The translations under genes and the position numbers were made by a program. The notes under the pieces are model-generated. The model ran no database searches and had not been told where the DNA came from. It worked only from the letters and a program-made list of their open reading frames with translations. Below, one piece after another: positions 1 to 5,939 of a stretch of 7,050 nt of DNA (its first letter is position 1; every line of letters begins with the position of its first letter). The DNA is from an uncultured Opitutia bacterium (GTDB lineage Bacteria; Verrucomicrobiota; Verrucomicrobiia; Opitutales; JABJCN01): assembly GCA_913046175.1 (NCBI GenBank), contig CAJWSN010000068.1, forward strand, positions 1 to 7,050. Reading direction: 5' to 3'.

Positions 1-154
1 CATTTTATAAAACTTTTCACTTATATTTTTATAAAACTTTTCACATTTTATAAAACTTTTCACTTATATTTTTATTAAACTTTACACTTATATTTTTATT
101 AAACTTTACACTTATATTTTTATAAAATTTTCACACATTTTTATAAACTTTTAC
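1..154. repeat. AT-rich tandem repeat array (~24-bp units)
   Basis: About seven head-to-tail copies share the core TTTATAAAACTTTTCAC, usually preceded by TTATATT. The units end in CAC (last one TAC) at about 20, 44, 63, 87, 111, 134 and 154, so the spacing is 24, 19, 24, 24, 23 and 20 bp, near two helical turns. Units 64-87 and 88-111 are identical to each other and differ from the rest (TTATTAAACTTTACAC), which suggests a recent duplication. Most other units contain the 10-bp palindrome TTTTATAAAA. The array starts at base 1 and may be only its right end. No reading frame stays open across it. The base composition is far more AT-rich than anything else in the window. It could be an expanded simple repeat, an iteron-like protein-binding array, or a contig-end artefact; the sequence does not decide. 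Confidence 0.9.
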
Positions 155-264
155 GTAAATTTTTCCATTCACAGAATAAATTTGATTATTTGATTATTTA
201 TTTATTCATAATCAAGCATTTGGAAAGCATTTTTAAACTTTCATACGCTAAAAAACCTCCAAAA
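155..264. other. AT-rich non-coding spacer with short repeats
   Basis: No gene is visible here. The stretch holds two adjacent copies of TTGATTAT (182-189 and 190-197) and an inverted copy ATAATCAA (208-215), so 190-197 and 208-215 could form an 8-bp stem with a 10-base loop. AAGCATTT occurs directly repeated at 214-221 and 225-232. On the minus strand a strong Shine-Dalgarno match (GGAGG, 260 down to 256) stands 11 bases before an ATG (244-242), but that frame is only M-K-V-stop. There is no convincing rho-independent terminator for the minus-strand gene ending at 265. Confidence 0.6.
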
Positions 265-723
265 CTAACCGCAACCCCGACCTAACAGAGTATGCCAACC
301 ACCGCACCACTCCTCACCATCCCGGTCATGGAAAAGATTGATCCGGAAATTGACACCACCCTCCACCCAGGAGAAACCGCAATCCAGGTCCTTGACATTG
401 CCTCCCTGCAATAGCTTTCGGTTTTTTTCCGAAAGCAGGGGAAATATAAGTCCCTCAATCTGCTCCTGCGTCAAAGACTCTCCCCCATGCCAGGAAAGGA
501 TGTCATCATCGTAACGAAAACTTACGGGGCGACCCACCTTCAGGTGCAAGTCAGACATTCGGGACATGTTGCCCTGCATGTGCTCTTCACTGGAAAACTC
601 GGTCAACAGGCCCCGCATGCTAAGGTAATCATCACCGACGGGATAAACCTTGTTGTCCAGGTCGTAGTCGCTTGATGCGTCCCCATGGGCTTCCTCCTGG
701 TATTCTTCGTGTTCTTGGCTCAT
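265..723 (-). pseudogene. Truncated PilT/PilU-like pilus-retraction ATPase (N-terminal domain only)
   Basis: The 152-residue product resembles the N-terminal PAS-like domain of type IV pilus retraction ATPases. It has SDLHLKVGRPVSFR (57-70), a helix with LTQEQIE and FPLLSEKNRKLL (84-105), KDLDCGF (111-117) and FRINLFHDRDG (126-136). In PilT/PilU this domain is followed by a ~230-residue RecA-like ATPase with Walker A, Asp box, Walker B and His box. None of these is present: the family resemblance stops near residue 136, and a Trp/Gly/Cys-rich tail ends at TAG. The first ~45 residues are acidic and not part of the family core. The ATG at 723 follows GAGGCG at a reasonable distance, and an in-frame TAA lies a little upstream. 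A frame change near residue 137 gives GVVRWL, vaguely like the family continuation, so a frameshift may have contributed. It cannot hydrolyse ATP as it stands. It is most likely a gene remnant; a stand-alone domain protein is the less likely alternative. Confidence 0.7.
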
Positions 724-788
724 GTTCGCCTCGAAGGCATCAGTTTATTCGCAATCTACGGAAAAGGACTTCAAGCGCAATGCAGTTT

Positions 789-1409
789 TTAATGGGTGCC
801 CATCAAGCGATCCCCATAATCCCCCAAGCCGGGGCGAATGTATTTTCGTTCGTCCAATTCACGATCCAACGCCCCGAGGATCAGGGGTACATCCGAATGG
901 TCTGCATGCATTTTCTCAACCCCTTCGGGGGCGGCAATAATGGCAATGGCTGCCAGGTTCTCCCCCCCTTTCGCCTTCACGACATCAGTCGCCATTGCCA
1001 GGGACCCGCCCGTTGCCAACATCGGGTCCAATAGAAGGACTTGTTTCCCCAAGAGCTCCGGAAGCTTGCAGTAATAGCTTCCCGCTTGAGCTGTCTCTTC
1101 GTTTCGCTCCAGTCCCACATGACCAATCTCAGCATTGGGAAACAACTCCAGGAAGGCATCCACCATGCCAAGCCCCGCACGCAGGATCGGAACAAGCACC
1201 ACCCCCTGGGCCAGAGATCGGCCAGTAAACAACTCCAGGGGCGTTTCCACTTCCTGGGCTTGTGTACCCAAAAGTTTACCGGCCTCAGCAGCAAGGATCA
1301 GGCTCAAGCATCTGCCGGCCGCACGAAAGGCTCCCGGGCGGGTTTGTTTATCCCGCAACGTTGTCAGGCAGTCGTCTGCAATGGGGTTCTGAAGGATCGT
1401 TGGCTCCAT
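789..1409 (-). CDS. upp: Uracil phosphoribosyltransferase
   Basis: This cytosolic salvage enzyme makes UMP and pyrophosphate from uracil and PRPP. The 206 residues match the usual length (~208). Visible motifs are LVPILRAGLGM (72-82), the ERNEET...YY.KLP segment (101-117), the PRPP-binding loop VLLLDPMLATGGSL (124-137), PEGVE (161-165) and the C-terminal uracil-binding signature IRPGLGDYGDRLMGT (191-205). All expected regions are present, so it should be active. The ATG at 1409 has only AGG directly against it and no properly spaced Shine-Dalgarno. The deoxyribosyltransferase gene ends just 9 bp upstream on the same strand, so operon transcription and possibly coupled translation are likely. 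That partner can release free bases from deoxynucleosides, which fits a base-salvage role for this gene. Confidence 0.95.
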   Translation of the reverse strand: MEPTILQNPIADDCLTTLRDKQTRPGAFRAAGRCLSLILAAEAGKLLGTQAQEVETPLELFTGRSLAQGVVLVPILRAGLGMVDAFLELFPNAEIGHVGLERNEETAQAGSYYCKLPELLGKQVLLLDPMLATGGSLAMATDVVKAKGGENLAAIAIIAAPEGVEKMHADHSDVPLILGALDRELDERKYIRPGLGDYGDRLMGTH

Positions 1410-1418
1410 CCTAATGTA

Positions 1419-2078
1419 TCAAATCAAGCCCTTTTGTTGTTTCCGTTCCATTGCCTTGCGAATCAATTCATCCGCATTGGGAAAGGTTGAACCATAATTC
1501 GGCATCGCGGCCAGCCAGCGGTAAATCGTCCCCTGGTCTGCCTCGGGCATGACGGGAGGTTCCTGGATCACCTTGTCAAATGCCGCAACAACTGCAGAGC
1601 CAAATTCCTCCACCATCGCATTGGCCGCTCCCTTGGAGTCCTCGTTTAACTCAAAACGTTTCTTCTTGTAGACAGCCAGGGCATCAAAGAGCAAAACCTC
1701 TGTGCGAGGGAAAAAGCTGGTCATGAGATTCCAGGGAAAATGCTCCTGGTCTCCTCCACCCCGGAAGTCAGTACGCAAAAGAACCGATGGGATGTCTGCA
1801 AACTTGGCAAAAAGGTATTCCACCACCGTGCCGGAATCCAGTTCCGGGCCATCATAGTTAAATACCCCAAGGTCCGATTCCAACAATGTCAGGATATCCT
1901 GATCGCGGATGTGGTGCGGTGTCACTTCACGTTGTTCCAGGTCCTGCGGGAGGTTTGTTTGGTAGCGTCCGCCAGAAATTTTCTCAATGGCTGAAGCCAG
2001 CATCACGTTGCCGGTAAGGTGCTTGAAGTCAAAGAGTTCACCGGCAAAATAGAAGGTGTATGGTTTTTCGCTGCTCAT
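1419..2078 (-). CDS. Nucleoside 2-deoxyribosyltransferase
   Basis: The family transfers 2-deoxyribose between nucleobases, or hydrolyses deoxynucleosides when no acceptor base is bound; it is cytosolic. The 219-residue product begins with a Rossmann-like strand YTFYFAGELFDFKH (7-20), continues with LPQDLEQR (43-50) and HHIRDQDI (55-62), and carries the family active-site signature DGPELDSGTVVE (76-87). In that signature Asp76 and Asp81 are likely substrate-binding residues and Glu87 the nucleophile. The core family is often about 150-160 residues. Here ~60 more residues follow, including PEADQGTIYRWLAAMPNYGS, with no function I can assign. The ATG at 2078 is chosen because an in-frame TAA lies shortly upstream. 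AGGAG (2100-2096) is ~17 bases from the ATG, too far to be ideal. It is first of a two-gene operon with upp and divergent from ribokinase. Activity on specific nucleosides is inferred from the family. Confidence 0.85.
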   Translation of the reverse strand: MSSEKPYTFYFAGELFDFKHLTGNVMLASAIEKISGGRYQTNLPQDLEQREVTPHHIRDQDILTLLESDLGVFNYDGPELDSGTVVEYLFAKFADIPSVLLRTDFRGGGDQEHFPWNLMTSFFPRTEVLLFDALAVYKKKRFELNEDSKGAANAMVEEFGSAVVAAFDKVIQEPPVMPEADQGTIYRWLAAMPNYGSTFPNADELIRKAMERKQQKGLI

Positions 2079-2177
2079 AATCTCGAGTGGACAGACTCCT
2101 TAAAACATCTAGTAAGAAAAAGAAATCACACGACATCCACAACCCAGTCAATCGGCAACCCAAAAAGCTGAACCCCC
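2079..2177. promoter_or_regulatory. Divergent promoter region, deoxyribosyltransferase/upp versus ribokinase
   Basis: This 99-bp gap separates two divergent transcription units, so it must hold both promoters unless a longer transcript enters. For the plus strand, TGGACA (2088-2093) is a 5/6 match to a -35 box, with only a poor -10 (TAGTAA, 2110-2115) at 16 bp. For the minus strand, TTGACT (2151-2146) is a 5/6 match to -35, with only a weak TGATTT (2128-2123) 17 bp on. Neither -10 is convincing. I see no clear palindromic operator or riboswitch. Confidence 0.3.
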
Positions 2178-3119
2178 ATGGAACAGGAAATTCTTATCAT
2201 CGGTAGCTACGTCCAGGACCTGACGTGGAACACCCCCAACTTCCCCGCCGCAGGCGAGACCGTGATCGGCACCTTCCAGACAGGCCCTGGAGGCAAGGGG
2301 TCGAACCAAGCCATCGCCGCGGGCCGTGCCGGAGCGCGCATCCTCTATGCAGGAGCCGTCGGGCCGGATACCTTTGCCACCGCAGCAAGGGAGTTCTACG
2401 AATCCGAGGGGTTTAGCTGCCAACTGATTGAAAAGCCCGGCCATACATCCGGCACAGCCGCCATCCTCGTGGATGAGGAAGGGCAAAACCAAATCATAGT
2501 CGCCCTCGGAGCCAATGGGGTTCTTGCACCTGAGGACGTAGCTGAAGAAACTGTCACCGCGGCAAAAATCCTTGTCTGCCAGCTTGAAGCGAACCTGGAA
2601 GCCACCTCCCATTTCCTCAAGATCGCACACGATGCTGGAGTTACGACAATCCTCAATCCAGCGCCGATGCGCCCAGACTTTGACCCGGCGATCCTCGAGC
2701 ATGTTGACATCCTTGCTCCAAATGAAACAGAGTTTGCATCCATAATTGAAGCCCTTGAACTCGGTGATTCCTCGAAGGACCCGCTCGAATACACCGGCGA
2801 CGAACTCGATGCCCTCCGGCAAAAACTGGGCCTGGGGACTCTTCTAATTACCTTGGGCGGGCGCGGCAGCCTCGTTTGTGAGGATGGAGTTTTTGAGACG
2901 GTTTCAATCCTTGAAGGGATCACCGCCGTGGACACGACCGGCGCAGGCGATGCATTTGTCGGCGGGTTTGCGGCCGGATTGCTACGTTTTAACGGAGACA
3001 CCGTCAAAGCGGCGCAATTCGGGAATGCCGTCGCAGGACTTTCAGTTACAAAGCCCGGGACCGCCCCATCCATGCCAAGGCTTGAGGAAGTCGAAGCGGT
3101 GCTACTCAAAGGCCATTGA
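2178..3119 (+). CDS. rbsK: Ribokinase (PfkB family)
   Basis: Ribokinase phosphorylates D-ribose (some members 2-deoxyribose) at O5 with ATP, feeding the pentose phosphate pathway. The 313 residues match the usual ~305-310. The PfkB fold is marked by the N-terminal substrate signature GPGGKGSNQA (36-45), QLE (135-137), NPAP (160-163), PNETE (181-185), and the second PfkB signature DTTGAGDAFVGG (252-263) with Asp258 as catalytic base in the anion-hole motif. TKPGTAPSMP (291-300) matches the C-terminal monovalent-cation/nucleotide region of ribokinases. The ATG at 2178 has no recognisable Shine-Dalgarno (preceded by AACCCCC). It lies divergent from the deoxyribosyltransferase-upp pair, consistent with use of the sugar released from nucleosides. 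No ribose transporter or RbsD is in the window. Its 3' end overlaps the convergent dehydrogenase by 14 bp. Other PfkB sugar kinases are possible, but the motifs favour ribokinase. Confidence 0.9.
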   Translation: MEQEILIIGSYVQDLTWNTPNFPAAGETVIGTFQTGPGGKGSNQAIAAGRAGARILYAGAVGPDTFATAAREFYESEGFSCQLIEKPGHTSGTAAILVDEEGQNQIIVALGANGVLAPEDVAEETVTAAKILVCQLEANLEATSHFLKIAHDAGVTTILNPAPMRPDFDPAILEHVDILAPNETEFASIIEALELGDSSKDPLEYTGDELDALRQKLGLGTLLITLGGRGSLVCEDGVFETVSILEGITAVDTTGAGDAFVGGFAAGLLRFNGDTVKAAQFGNAVAGLSVTKPGTAPSMPRLEEVEAVLLKGH

Positions 3120-4107
3120 CCACATTGCGCAGAGGCTGACCAAGGATGGCCCGGCGACAGTTCTCGCTGCCCTTGATTCGCATGTCATCCATTCCCTCCT
3201 CGCAGTAAAAGGCACTGTGCGGGTTCAGAATCAATCGGGTTGAGGCGGGATGCTCGGGATTTCGCCAGGCCTTGAGATAGGCGGCATCTTCCGGCGGTGG
3301 CTCTTCAGGCAAAACGTCGATTGCCGCCCCCGAGAGGCCGCCTTTTGCCAAAGCCTCCACAACCGCGTCGGGATTCGTGACCGATCCCCGAGCTGTGTTG
3401 ATGAGGAAAGCCCCCTCGGGCAACATTGACAAGGTCTCCGCGTTGATGAGACCGCGCGTCTCCTCCGTGCCCGGGACATGGATGCTGAAAATATGGGACT
3501 TGCGTAAAAGCTCTGCCAGGGAATCTACGCGGGTTAGACCAAGGGCCTTGTCCATGCCATCCTTTAAATAGGGGTCATAAAAGGCCACCTCCATACCCAA
3601 GCCCTTGGCTCTAAGCGCCACCGCACTGCCGATCCTCCCAAGGCCCAGAATCCCAAAGGTACGGCCGCGGAGGCGCCTTAGCGGAGCCACTGGGTTGTGT
3701 GACCAAGGCCCTTCACCCCGTTGAAGGCGGGAGTTCTGGAAATGGATGCCCCGGGCCAGGGCCAGGGCCATGCCAATTGCGGAGTCGGCAACCTCCTCTG
3801 TCCCGTAGTCAGGCACATTGGCAACGGGGATGCCCCTTTCGGAGGCAGCGTGGATGTCAATATTGTCATAACCAACACCGCAGCGAATAATGAGCCTGCA
3901 ATGAAGCAGATTATCAATGAGGGGCTTTGTCATGCGAATACAATGATACATCATAATGGCAGTCGCGTCCTCGATCCTGCCCGGAAGCTCGCTCTCATTT
4001 GCCACGTCCAAGGCAATCACTTCCGCCAAGTCGCCGAGGATATTGCGTTCAATATCGCAGGGTTCGGCAACAAAATCCGTCACACAAACTTTGGGTTTTT
4101 CAGCCAT
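3106..4107 (-). CDS. D-isomer-specific 2-hydroxyacid dehydrogenase, CtBP-like
   Basis: This cytosolic NAD-dependent oxidoreductase should interconvert a D-2-hydroxyacid and its 2-ketoacid; the substrate cannot be read from sequence. The 333 residues match the family. The N-terminal catalytic part includes RCGVGYDNID (75-84) and NVPDYGTEEVADSAI (97-111). The Rossmann domain has GILGLGRIG (152-160), with Asp178 in FYDPY as the likely NAD ribose-binding acid. The catalytic triad is visible as Arg240 (NTARGS), Glu269 (DVLPEEP) and His297 (NPHSAF). The PHSAF..EEGMDDMR stretch and the RNVVNG C-terminus are typical of the C-terminal-binding-protein branch. The ATG at 4107 has no clear Shine-Dalgarno. 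The zincin gene ends 40 bp upstream on the same strand, so the two probably share a transcript. The stop overlaps the ribokinase 3' end. Phosphoglycerate dehydrogenase is less likely because no ACT domain is present. Confidence 0.88.
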   Translation of the reverse strand: MAEKPKVCVTDFVAEPCDIERNILGDLAEVIALDVANESELPGRIEDATAIMMYHCIRMTKPLIDNLLHCRLIIRCGVGYDNIDIHAASERGIPVANVPDYGTEEVADSAIGMALALARGIHFQNSRLQRGEGPWSHNPVAPLRRLRGRTFGILGLGRIGSAVALRAKGLGMEVAFYDPYLKDGMDKALGLTRVDSLAELLRKSHIFSIHVPGTEETRGLINAETLSMLPEGAFLINTARGSVTNPDAVVEALAKGGLSGAAIDVLPEEPPPEDAAYLKAWRNPEHPASTRLILNPHSAFYCEEGMDDMRIKGSENCRRAILGQPLRNVVNGL

Positions 4108-4147
4108 GGATCATTAAGGGTAGATATTGTTTGCAACTTGGAAAGAA

Positions 4148-4513
4148 TCAAAGGAGTCCACGACATTCCATATCATCCTCCTCAAGTCCAAGGTAATGAC
4201 CCAACTCATGTAGATACGTGATGCGAATTTCCTCACGAAACACCTTTAAATCCCCTTCAGCTTCAGCCCAAACATTCTCCATAAAGAGAAAGACCTGGAC
4301 TGGAATCGTGATGCATCCACCCCCCGCTTCATTCCGGTTCCCGCCAAGGAGCAGGCCCAGGGTGTCTTTGGCCACGCCATCTCTCACCATCTCACTGGAG
4401 GGCAAATCATCGCAAACCACCGGAATCCCGACAACTTCCCGCCGCACATCTGCCGGCAATTCCCGCAACACTGCACCAACTTCTGCACGGGCAATGTCTT
4501 TAAGCGTCTTCAT
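4148..4513 (-). CDS. Small zincin-like metallopeptidase family protein
   Basis: The 121-residue protein ends with a zinc-protease motif, YLHELGHYLGLEEDD (100-114). It reads HExxHxxGxxE/D: His102 and His106 would bind zinc, Glu103 would be the catalytic base, and Glu111, Glu112 or Asp113 could be the third ligand. The layout resembles the small 'possible zinc metallopeptidase' family (PF06262, zincin-like): an N-terminal helix with VLRELPADVRREV, a strand with IPVVCDDLP, LLG near 55, a strand VQVFLFMENVWAEAEGD, then REEIRITYLHELGH. There is no signal peptide or membrane helix, so it is probably cytoplasmic. The substrate is unknown for this family. The ATG at 4513 lacks a Shine-Dalgarno. It is upstream of, and probably co-transcribed with, the dehydrogenase gene, and divergent from the DUF6807 gene. 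The family call rests on the motif and overall length. Confidence 0.8.
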   Translation of the reverse strand: MKTLKDIARAEVGAVLRELPADVRREVVGIPVVCDDLPSSEMVRDGVAKDTLGLLLGGNRNEAGGGCITIPVQVFLFMENVWAEAEGDLKVFREEIRITYLHELGHYLGLEEDDMECRGLL

Positions 4514-4570
4514 TCAAAAAATCAGGCACATGGATTACACGGGCTTCCAAGACAAAACCATATCGTGACA

Positions 4571-4614
4571 GGAGGGTTTCCGGTTGATTCCCATTCAATG
4601 GGTAGGCACCCTCC
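4571..4614. promoter_or_regulatory. Nested inverted repeat, candidate operator
   Basis: In the 123-bp divergent gap before the DUF6807 gene, an outer pair GGAGGGT (4571-4577) and ACCCTCC (4608-4614) encloses a perfect 13-bp palindrome CCCATTCAATGGG (4590-4602). The outer arms are separated by 30 bases, with the inner palindrome slightly off-centre. The outer repeat is followed on the plus strand by six A residues and on the minus strand by no T run, so it does not look like a terminator for either neighbour. It lies 22 bp before the TTG start at 4637 and 57 bp before the zincin start at 4513. A regulator-binding site or a structured 5' leader are both possible; neither is proven. Confidence 0.4.
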
Positions 4615-4636
4615 AAAAAACCTCAACTGAAATCCC

Positions 4637-5575
4637 TTGCCCTATCAACAACCAGCTTGTGAAACTCTTCCATTGCCAGACAGTCAGACCTCATTCCAAA
4701 TTAAGGGTAAAGAACGTTTTCGCTGGCATTTTAGCCCGAATTACCAACGACCCTTTTTCTTCCCGCTAAACGGCCCTTCCGGCGTAAGCCTTACACGCAT
4801 GGGGCACCCTGGCGCCCCCAACCACGACCATCATCGTTCCGTGTGGTTCGCTCACCAAAATGTGAACGGCTTCAACTTCTGGAGTAATCAATCGAAGGCA
4901 CGCATCCGCCAAAAACTCTGGCTCTCCTACAAGGATGGCCTTAAGGAGGCAGCCATGGCGGCGCTGCTTGGCTGGTTTGATGACGAAGGCAGGGAAATCA
5001 TGGAACAGGAGCTGGTCGCAGTGATGAAACCCGGAACCGCAGGAGAAACCTTTCTGGAGCTAAATTCCACCTTCCGGGCCAAAGGTGCGCCAGTGACCCT
5101 GGGAAAGACAAACTTCGGATTTCTGGCTGTGCGTGTGGCAAAAAGTATTTCCGCCCATTTTGGCGGTGGACAACTCACCAACAGTCATGGGATGAAAGGC
5201 GAGCGCAACCTCTTTGGCCAATCCGCGGAATGGATGGATTACAGCGGACCGGTGTCCAAGGCCGTAGGTGACAAACACATTCCTGCCATTGAAGGCATCA
5301 CCTATTTCGACCATATGGACAATCCTGGGTTTCCTGCACACTGGCATGTTCGGTCCGATGGCTGGATGGGTGCTTCCTTCAACCTGCTGGAGCCGTATAT
5401 CATCGAGCAGGACAAGTCACTGACCCTGCGATACCTCGTGCACGCCCATAATGCAGGCGTGGATGCAGACCGGGCAGATGCGATCCTTCACGGGTTCGGT
5501 AAAGAACCAGGCTACACCGTAAAAAAGTCAAAGGCACCGCACCAGCAGTTCGAAATTCAAAGAAACCCGGGATGA
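4637..5575 (+). CDS. DUF6807 family protein ('PmoA'-labelled)
   Basis: The 312-residue protein matches the DUF6807 family (PF14100). That family carries an old 'methane oxygenase PmoA' label, which should not be read as particulate methane monooxygenase. Supporting motifs are RPFFFPLNGPSG (38-49), the His-rich signature HDHHRSVWFAHQNVNG (63-78), GFLAVRVA (161-168), EWMDYSGP (198-205) and FDHMDNPGFPAHWHVR (224-239). His63, His65, His66 and His73 could form a metal or substrate site. No signal peptide or membrane segment is seen, so it is probably cytosolic. The family is common in Verrucomicrobiota, Planctomycetota and Bacteroidota and is usually linked with sugar catabolism; its reaction is not known to me. 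The start is uncertain. TTG at 4637 is the first start after the in-frame TGA at 4628-4630, the next in-frame ATG (residue 55) falls inside the conserved core, and no Shine-Dalgarno precedes the TTG. The neighbouring dehydrogenase may work on related sugar acids, but it is on the other strand. Confidence 0.85.
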   Translation: MPYQQPACETLPLPDSQTSFQIKGKERFRWHFSPNYQRPFFFPLNGPSGVSLTRMGHPGAPNHDHHRSVWFAHQNVNGFNFWSNQSKARIRQKLWLSYKDGLKEAAMAALLGWFDDEGREIMEQELVAVMKPGTAGETFLELNSTFRAKGAPVTLGKTNFGFLAVRVAKSISAHFGGGQLTNSHGMKGERNLFGQSAEWMDYSGPVSKAVGDKHIPAIEGITYFDHMDNPGFPAHWHVRSDGWMGASFNLLEPYIIEQDKSLTLRYLVHAHNAGVDADRADAILHGFGKEPGYTVKKSKAPHQQFEIQRNPG

Positions 5576-5647
5576 ATTACAACATCCACTTCCCCAGGTT
5601 GAATTTATCGGAAAAGAATACTGCCGGAATAATTCCAAAACCCCCAG

Positions 5648-5848
5648 TCAGGAATCCTTGGACTTGGGCGGTTTGGGTTTCTTTTTTGAGAGGGGGAATG
5701 GTGGTTGTGAATAGCCAAGAGGCTGAAAGGAAGAAACACGTTTGCGGCCTTGGTCCTTGGGTAATGCCGGAGGCAAAGGAAAATCCCCTCCCTTGGAAAC
5801 CTGGCCTGGTTTCTTTTCTTTCGGGGGATCCTGCTCGGGGTCGGACAT
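5648..5848 (-). CDS. Possible small Pro/Lys-rich protein
   Basis: A 66-codon frame starts at ATG 5848, preceded at a good distance by AGAAGAA, one of the better Shine-Dalgarno matches in the window. The product has an acidic start (MSDPEQDPPKEKK), a proline-rich middle (FPLPPALP, 23-30) and a strongly basic end (KKKPKPPKSKDS). This composition suggests a disordered, nucleic-acid-binding or surface-attached protein, but I recognise no family. The frame extends upstream to a TTG at 5863, next to the tRNA 3' end; the ATG is preferred because of its ribosome-binding site. It lies 15 bp downstream of the tRNA on the same strand and could be read from the tRNA promoter. It is convergent with the DUF6807 gene. 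Low-complexity frames can be spurious, and the opposite strand is also open here, so confidence is limited. Confidence 0.42.
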   Translation of the reverse strand: MSDPEQDPPKEKKPGQVSKGGDFPLPPALPKDQGRKRVSSFQPLGYSQPPFPLSKKKPKPPKSKDS

Positions 5849-5863
5849 GGATTTCTTCTGCAA

Positions 5864-5939
<76 letters not shown>

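Noticed and set aside
1..154. CRISPR array
   Set aside because: Units follow one another without unique spacers, are AT-rich and variable in length, and no cas gene is visible.
1..264. Chromosomal replication origin
   Set aside because: There is no TTATCCACA-type DnaA box cluster and no dnaA, dnaN or rep gene nearby; AT-richness alone is not enough.
2148..2822. Long minus-strand open frames opposite ribokinase (also 2396-3109)
   Set aside because: They are antisense shadows of a clearly conserved gene, with composition bias (Ser/Thr/Ala-rich or Cys/Gly-rich) and no family features.
4584..4769. Plus-strand 61-codon frame at the start of the DUF6807 gene, as a possible frameshifted N-terminus or leader
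   Set aside because: No signal peptide or family resemblance; the DUF6807 frame already covers the expected N-terminal strand from near residue 16.
5626..5636. GGAATAATTCC palindrome between the DUF6807 gene and the small frame
   Set aside because: It is only 11 bp with no loop or T run and is easily explained by chance.
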